The notes under the pieces: model-generated | Told to the model about the DNA's origin: nothing | Databases searched by the model: none | Seen by the model: the letters and a program-made list of their open reading frames with translations, nothing else | Translations under genes and position numbers: made by a program | Source of the DNA: Eucalyptus grandis | Lineage: Eukaryota > Streptophyta > Magnoliopsida > Myrtales > Myrtaceae | Assembly (NCBI RefSeq): GCF_016545825.1 | Contig: NC_052615.1 | Span: 27,587,088-27,651,087 of the forward strand | Direction of reading: 5' to 3' | DNA length: 64,000 nt | Part shown: one piece after another, positions 58,446 to 64,000 of the stretch | Numbering within the stretch: position 1 is the stretch's first letter | Layout of the letters: each line of letters starts with the position of its first letter

Positions 58446-61135
58446 CTGAAAACAATCCCAGAATAACATGTCAAAGGATTTAATGCAAATGCCAAGTATT
58501 TCATATAACATATATACCCACTTTACATTAAAACAAGAGTAATCTAGAAGAATCTCTAGATAAAAAATACACACATGAAGAACAGATTAGCATAAGAAAA
58601 TGTGATGTCAAACAGTTGAATATTAAAATATGCAGCTTGCAGAATCATTTGATTGTGACGTGCCAAATTATAAGCCCCATGCCACATAGAATCAAAGAAG
58701 AAACTTACACTTCAAAGGCTGGATCACTCTATGCTAAAAGCAGAGAATAAAAGAAAGAAAAAGGAAAAAAGTAGTTTACCCTAAAATTCCAGTCTAATAC
58801 CAAAAAGACAAGTATCTTATGGAAACATATCGTTTGAATTTTCTCTACTTCATATTCCAGTACTTCAATCTGTGAATAGCACTGAGTCTAATCTTTAAAG
58901 GTATCACAATTTAATACCTCAGCAATCTTTTTTTGGTAGATGCAAGATTCCCAAAAGACAGATTCCAAAGTACACCTTCATATCCATAACAAAAAAAAGC
59001 CTCAAATGCCTCTCAATGAACATTTAGAATTCTAGTTACTTCAAAGTTCAAACCAAAGCCATTGAACATACCATCATGACTGTAAACTAATGCACTTTAA
59101 ATGAGTATCTAAATCTACGTATAGAATTTTCAACACATATGTCAATGGCCCAAACATCGCCTCCTATCTGAATTACTCACCTTTTGACTGATATACAAAC
59201 CCAACTGGAAAGCATATTAATTTCCAGATAACTGGGACAATTCTGCATGTGGTCTCTAAAGCATATACCATAATGCAGCAAGATCCTCATCTAGTGTCCA
59301 TTCTTTGGAAGCATGACATGTAAATTCCTAATTGATGCTAGTGATGCAACTACTGTTGGCCAAACCACAGCCTGCAACTATTAATGTAATGATGAAACTA
59401 GCTTGAGGAACAGTATTCACTAATGCCGAATTATTATTATCTTTCTTTTTGCTAACCTATAAGTTCCTTGATTACCATGATGCAAAAATTAGTAGCACTC
59501 CATAAAATTAACTGGTGAGTGTGCAACTGAATGAAAAGTAAACAGGAATTTTATTCAAACCAAAAATTGTTAAGCTTGGAATCTTACCAATGTCTTGACA
59601 CACATATGGATTGTGTGACTAATTAATACCATAAAATTCTGAAAACTTACAGCTATACCAAAATGTCATAAATGAGTGCAAAACTGGGGTTCCCACTCCA
59701 GACACTTTTCTCCCCATCCCTCTCAAGCATATACAATGCCGCATCCTTTTCACATCTATATCAGAGGAGACTCTAAAATCTAGAAAACGATAATCGAACT
59801 CTATATACTAATCCCATACATGACAATTAAACACTATCCAAGATTCTCCAGCGTCCATGTTTCAGACTAATCAGACTTCGGATTGGGACATTTGGAACTA
59901 AATAAGATTGTAACTCACATCCTTATAAATAGTTTGAAAGCCAGAAATATCTGAGACTTGCAAAGATTCAGTAACTATGAGTTTTGAGCAGATGTAATTA
60001 GTTTGACTCAAGCCATAACTGATAGAGCATGGTGCGAAATCTACTATCCCATGGACCATGCCCATGACTGGGTCGCTTTCAGAAGTTTTGTCCACTTTTC
60101 ACTATTTTTTAATCCTCCTGGCTCTTTTCAATCATCATCCATTTATGCTGTCATTATGCTAAGCATCAAAGCAGAAGTTCATCAAATGTTATGCATTAAA
60201 GTAGAATAAAAAACTCAGAGCAGCCAAACTCTGAAAAGCAAGGACACTTTGCTCAAAATACATTGAATCCAGCATAGTCAACTCCATGGGTCACCCTAAT
60301 AGATATCAAAAAAAGCACAAGCGACACAGAAAATAACTGGCGTTATCAACCATCCAAGCAACAATCGCCACTGAAATTCAACGTGCCATCACAAATTTTG
60401 GATCCACTCTGTTTCAAGTAGAAGAAAACACCACTCAAGCATGTAAACCAAGCAAAAATATCGCAATCATAGAAACCTATCCACTCCGGCAAATCGAATG
60501 CACTCCTCAATGACTTCCACCGCATATACAAACACTGAAACCTAAAATTATGCAAGGAAAACCCAAAAAACCAGGCATGTGGAGCAAATTGACAGTAAAA
60601 GAAAAAAAACAACAACAACACAGAGCAAAGAACTTTCACAAGGTCCAACGAACAAAACAACCGCAGAAACAAACCTCGAACATACGAATTCTCAATTGCT
60701 GAATCTCTATCAAGCGTGCGCGTAAACACAACAGACGAAAACATCAACAAAAAAAAAAAAAAAAAAAAAACCCATGTCCGCAACCAGGAAAATACAACAC
60801 CCCTCGCAAAACTCGACGCAAGCAAGTCTCCAGAGACAGATACAGAGAATCGCGCGACGCATCAGCCATGCAAAGCCCAGAAACTCGCACTGAACCTACC
60901 ACAACCAAAACCCATCTCGCAAAACACCCACAGACACGCCCTGCGCACCCCCGAAAAGTCCAAAGCCCCTCCTCCTCCCGCTACAGATCGACATAATCTC
61001 TCAGACCGCATTCGCAAAACAACCCATCGATCGAATTCCCACGAACAAAAGAAGAACCCGACGAGAATCAAACGACGACTAGAACACGCAGAGAGGACTT
61101 CACGAGAAGCCATCGAAGGAAGCGATCGACTTTAC
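58446..61135 (-). other. 5'-leader intron of MTP-B (predicted)
   Basis: The acceptor TTTTCAG ends at 58446, and a donor-like AGG|GTAAAG is at 61135. No convincing gene inside. Collinear with 30334-33030, with small indels and homopolymer changes such as the A run at 60750-60770. Confidence 0.5.
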
Positions 61136-61198
61136 CCTGGCGATGTCAGGCGAGCGAGCAACTGCCGTCTCCTCAAATTCCCACGGCGGTTCAACTCC

Positions 61199-61206
61199 TT
61201 TATATA
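61199..61206 (-). promoter_or_regulatory. TATA box of MTP-B
   Basis: TATATAAA on the minus strand, at the same offset as in MTP-A. Confidence 0.6.
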
Positions 61207-62372
61207 CATGCGGACAAAAACCATCCCACTGGCCATGTGTCCCAGTTTTTTTTTTTTTTTTTTTTTTTTGTCTTTGTATGTCTAATGATTCACTATTTAT
61301 TGATGCTGAGACAAAAGGTGTGGCCCCAAAAACCAAATCAATTAATGAAGATGCGAAAAAAAATGTATTTTTTTAATGATTCAATCAATTCAGGGTTGGA
61401 ATAAGTCTAAGAGAAAATTATACAAATAGTAACTTTGCTGTGACAAAAAATATGGCATGTGTGCAATTTAGTCCTTACACTAGATAATCTAGGGACTAGA
61501 TTGAAATCAAGGATATAATAATTTAGGTATTAAATTGAGTATTAATTAAAATTTTATGGATTTTATTTAAAAAATTAAAATTTTATGAATTATATTAGAT
61601 ATTAGATAAAATTCATTAGTATATGTGTGATTATCCAAAGTCTGACGATGGAGATTTTGTTTGGTGGTCATTGAATGGCCACGAAAATGCCTTAAGATAG
61701 TACCTTCTTTTATTAGTTTTGCAGCGTCAGACTTCGTTGTCCTGCTTTTGTTTTGGTTTTTTTCTTCTTGGGCGGATATCGATTGGATATTCTCAATCCG
61801 CCATCATACATTGCCTTTCCTTTTTTAGAAAAAGGCTTTTGTACTTTTGGTAAAAAAAAAATTAGGGAGAAAAAAAAATGATTAGGTGCAATGTTTGCGT
61901 ATCATGCAAAACTGGGGACCAAAAGATTCCAGAAAATAAAATAAATATTACATTTGTCGATGGTGCAATTAAGGGGGCGGATGAGTCATCTTGAGAGGGT
62001 GGATGAGTCATCTTGAGAGGGTGGATGAGTCATATACTTATCTTTAAATTGTAATGTTTAATGGGAAAAAAGAGTTATTTCCTATTAAGTGAATGTGATC
62101 CGTTGCATGTTTTGGTAATAATCTATGTTCTTAGAATTTTAGTAAGGGTTAATACCACGAAATCATACACTTGTCACAAATATATCTCAAAGGTAAAGGC
62201 TTGTGAAAAATATTATGCCTTAATATTTTTGTAGGCAGTGAAAACAAATTTCATTCATTTATTTTGTAAGCGATTATTTTTTAAAAAATATTTTCTAAAT
62301 TTCTCATTTTCCACCAAACAAACAAAATGCTTGTCCTTTAGCAAAAAAAAAAATGCTTGTCTTTTTTTTATT
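61207..62372 (-). promoter_or_regulatory. Upstream region of MTP-B
   Basis: Collinear with 33106-34107 up to 62236. It includes a T run (61246-61269) and a locally duplicated GATGAGTCATCTTGAGAGGG unit (61980-62030) that is single in block A. No gene. Confidence 0.5.
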
Positions 62373-62883
62373 GGGTTAACACCCTAAAAAACCTCAAATT
62401 AATACACATATGACAAATTTACCCATAAACTATTTTTTTTACCATGAAAAACCCTAAATTGGTACACTTGTGGCAAATTTACCCTAGCCATAAAAAATCA
62501 TAAACTGGTACATTTATGACAAATTTACTCCAAATTAATTTATTCGACCGCAAAAAATCTCAAACTGGTAAATTTGTGACAAAGATGTCATCTCCTAAAT
62601 TGAATTGATACCACAAAAAAATCACAAAAATTGTAAACTGTGACAAATGAAGCGTAAAATCACAAATTGGTATACTAGTTAACTATCACGTATCATTTAA
62701 CTTAATAATTTGACAGTAAAATTTAACGAAAACTAACAGAGAGTAAATTTGTTACAAGTGTACCGATTTTGAGTAAATTTGTCGAAAGTATACCGGTTTT
62801 GGGTTTTTGGTAGTTAAAAAAATAGTTTTTGGTAAATTTATCACAAAAGTGTACTGGGTTTAGAGTTTTTTGGAGTATTAACC
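62373..62883. mobile_element. Foldback/MITE-like repeat with internal subrepeats
   Basis: The left end GGTTAACACCCTAAAAAACC and the right end, reversed, GGTTAATACTCCAAAAAACTC form long imperfect inverted repeats. Inside, a unit of the type AAACTGGTACAYTTRTGACAAATTTACC recurs at least four times in forward orientation (62385-62590) and again inverted (62740-62860). A fragment of the family lies at 34020-34090 and at 62145-62210. No coding capacity. Confidence 0.65.
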
Positions 62884-63524
62884 ATTTTTTCTTCTGAGCA
62901 TTCTAGGAATTCATCGAAGTCCGCGTTCCCATCGAAACACACCCCTCAATTTCTATCAACGATCTGCCCTTAAAGGAATGTTTAGAGTGTTTTTCTATTG
63001 TGACTTCGCTATTTGTCCTTCGTGTCTTCTATTTTTGCGTTCCAGAAGTGGCCTTTGTAACTTCATGTCATCCTTCGAAGACAGCATGTTCTCAATTATC
63101 GATCGCGGTAAAATCCCAAAAGATTGACGGAATGTAAACAATCTGATTGTTGGATGAATAAAATGAGAAAAATAAGGAACGCCGAATGATCCAAGATGCT
63201 TGAAAGGAGAATGATAAAATCTTGGAAAGGAGGAGCAAGGAAAGGAAGAAGTGACCCCAGAAAAAATAAAGTAAGCAATTTGTCGAGCCCTGAGGAACAG
63301 TGCAATCTGGCGGAATCCGATGGGACAAGAGAGAGGTAAGTGGAGGTGGGCAACACCTAGGGATTCCACTTACTGATAAAGCTGTCCCCTTTCTTGTCAA
63401 GTTTGATGTCTTAAATTGACAAGTATGGGCTACAAAAGTAGGAGGAGACATCCATGAAGAAGTGGGCACTTCTCACAACTTGAATTGCTCCGTGGCACAC
63501 ATGGATTTTTTTACTTTAAAAGCG
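62884..63524. other. Spacer with unrecognised frames
   Basis: Minus-strand overlapping frames of 86-125 codons at 62995-63469 have no family resemblance that I can see. Confidence 0.4.
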
Positions 63525-64000
63525 CGTTTGATAACATTTCTTCTTTTTATGTTTTAGAACAAAAAAAAAAAATATTTCTATAAGGAAAATAATTTTGAAC
63601 AAAAGAACGTGTTTAGTAACGTTTGTTCGAGAATAAAAAATAAATAGAAACACGTTTAGTAAATTTTATTCTTTTTTGTTTCTTTTTAATTTTTTAAACA
63701 TTTTTATTTTATTTTTCATTTTTTCCTTTATTTTTCTTTTTTTCTTTTTTCGGCGGTCCCCAACCCGGCGAGGCTCGCCATGGACGAGGCTCGAGCCTCG
63801 CCCGCCCGCCGAGCCTCGACGGCGGGCGAGCCGCTCGCCCCCTCACCGATGGCCGGCCCTCGACGAGTCGCCATGGCGAGGCCGGCGGACAAGAAAAAAA
63901 AAAAAAAGAAAAAAAAAGAAGAAGAAAAGAAGAAGAAGAAGAAGAAGAGAGAGAAGAGAAACGTTTCTTCATTTTTGTTTTGGAACAAGAAACAACAATT
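63525..64000. mobile_element. Left part of a non-autonomous DNA-transposon-like repeat with a GC-rich core
   Basis: GCGCGTTTGATAACATTTCTTC and later ACGTGTTTAGTAACGTTTG recall the repeated terminal motifs of small plant DNA transposons. A GC-rich core (63750-63892) contains many GAGGCTCG/CGAGCCTC inverted motifs, bordered by homopurine and homopyrimidine runs. The end AACGTTTCTTC... (63960) mirrors the start. The right end may lie beyond the window. The frame through the core is not treated as a gene. Confidence 0.5.

Larger units (their letters stand above)
49805..62236. repeat. Segmental duplication block, right copy (2OGD-B plus MTP-B)
   Basis: The mate of 21670-34107, same order and orientation. 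Gene parts are nearly identical: I count three substitutions in the 322-bp exon 3 of A against B and three in the 248-bp exon 2. Confidence 0.9.

Noticed and set aside
63709..63988. Frames through the GC-rich core at the right edge
   Set aside because: Poly-Lys, poly-Ser and poly-Phe ends and CpG-rich inverted motifs indicate a repeat element, not a gene.

Overview
This window looks like nuclear DNA of a dicot plant. The genes have several exons with GT/AG introns, the spacers are AT-rich, and every mobile element I can identify belongs to a plant class: Ty1/copia, long Ty3/gypsy-type LTRs, an L1-type LINE with a plant RNase H tail, tRNA-derived SINE-like pieces, and small non-autonomous DNA transposons. 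A short plastid 23S rRNA fragment is also present. I cannot name the species.

Two gene families form the backbone. The first is a tandem set of 2-oxoglutarate/Fe(II) dioxygenases (2OGDs) resembling the DMR6/DLO (salicylate hydroxylase) group. There are five copies on the plus strand: psi1 (3613-15180, split by insertions), A (22849-24984), C (35100-37250), psi2 (46523-49128) and B (51034-53176). The second is a minus-strand MTP1-type vacuolar zinc transporter in two copies, A (29010-30333) and B (57111-58445). Each has one coding exon behind a long 5'-leader intron. Only 2OGD-A and MTP-B read through as complete proteins. 2OGD-B, 2OGD-C and MTP-A each carry small lesions.

The order psi-2OGD-MTP occurs twice (about 3.6-34.1 kb and 48.5-62.2 kb), so a block of roughly 14 kb was duplicated. 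2OGD-C and its 3' flank form a third, partial copy between them. Nearly all later insertions landed in the left block. Psi1 carries a DNA transposon (<1-3612) that itself contains a solo LTR (671-3530). It also carries a second LTR-type element (4032-14976) that itself contains a complete copia element (5450-13927). A 5.8-kb LINE (15878-21669) lies in the 3' flank. Psi2 and its flank supply the matching empty sites.

Region by region: 1-15.2 kb, nested elements in psi1; 15.2-22.8 kb, flank plus LINE; 22.8-34.1 kb, 2OGD-A and MTP-A; 34.4-40 kb, 2OGD-C and its flank with a DNA transposon; 40-46.5 kb, low-gene spacer with a 243-bp tandem duplication, organelle DNA, a TIM13 exon fragment, SINE-like pieces and a tail-only retroposon; 46.5-62.2 kb, psi2, 2OGD-B and MTP-B; 62.2-64 kb, two more DNA-transposon-like repeats.

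The genes do not form a pathway. The 2OGDs probably modify a phenolic such as salicylate in the cytosol, and the MTPs load zinc into the vacuole. They are linked by co-duplication. Many lesions are single-base indels next to short homopolymers, so assembly errors must be excluded before they are taken as biology.
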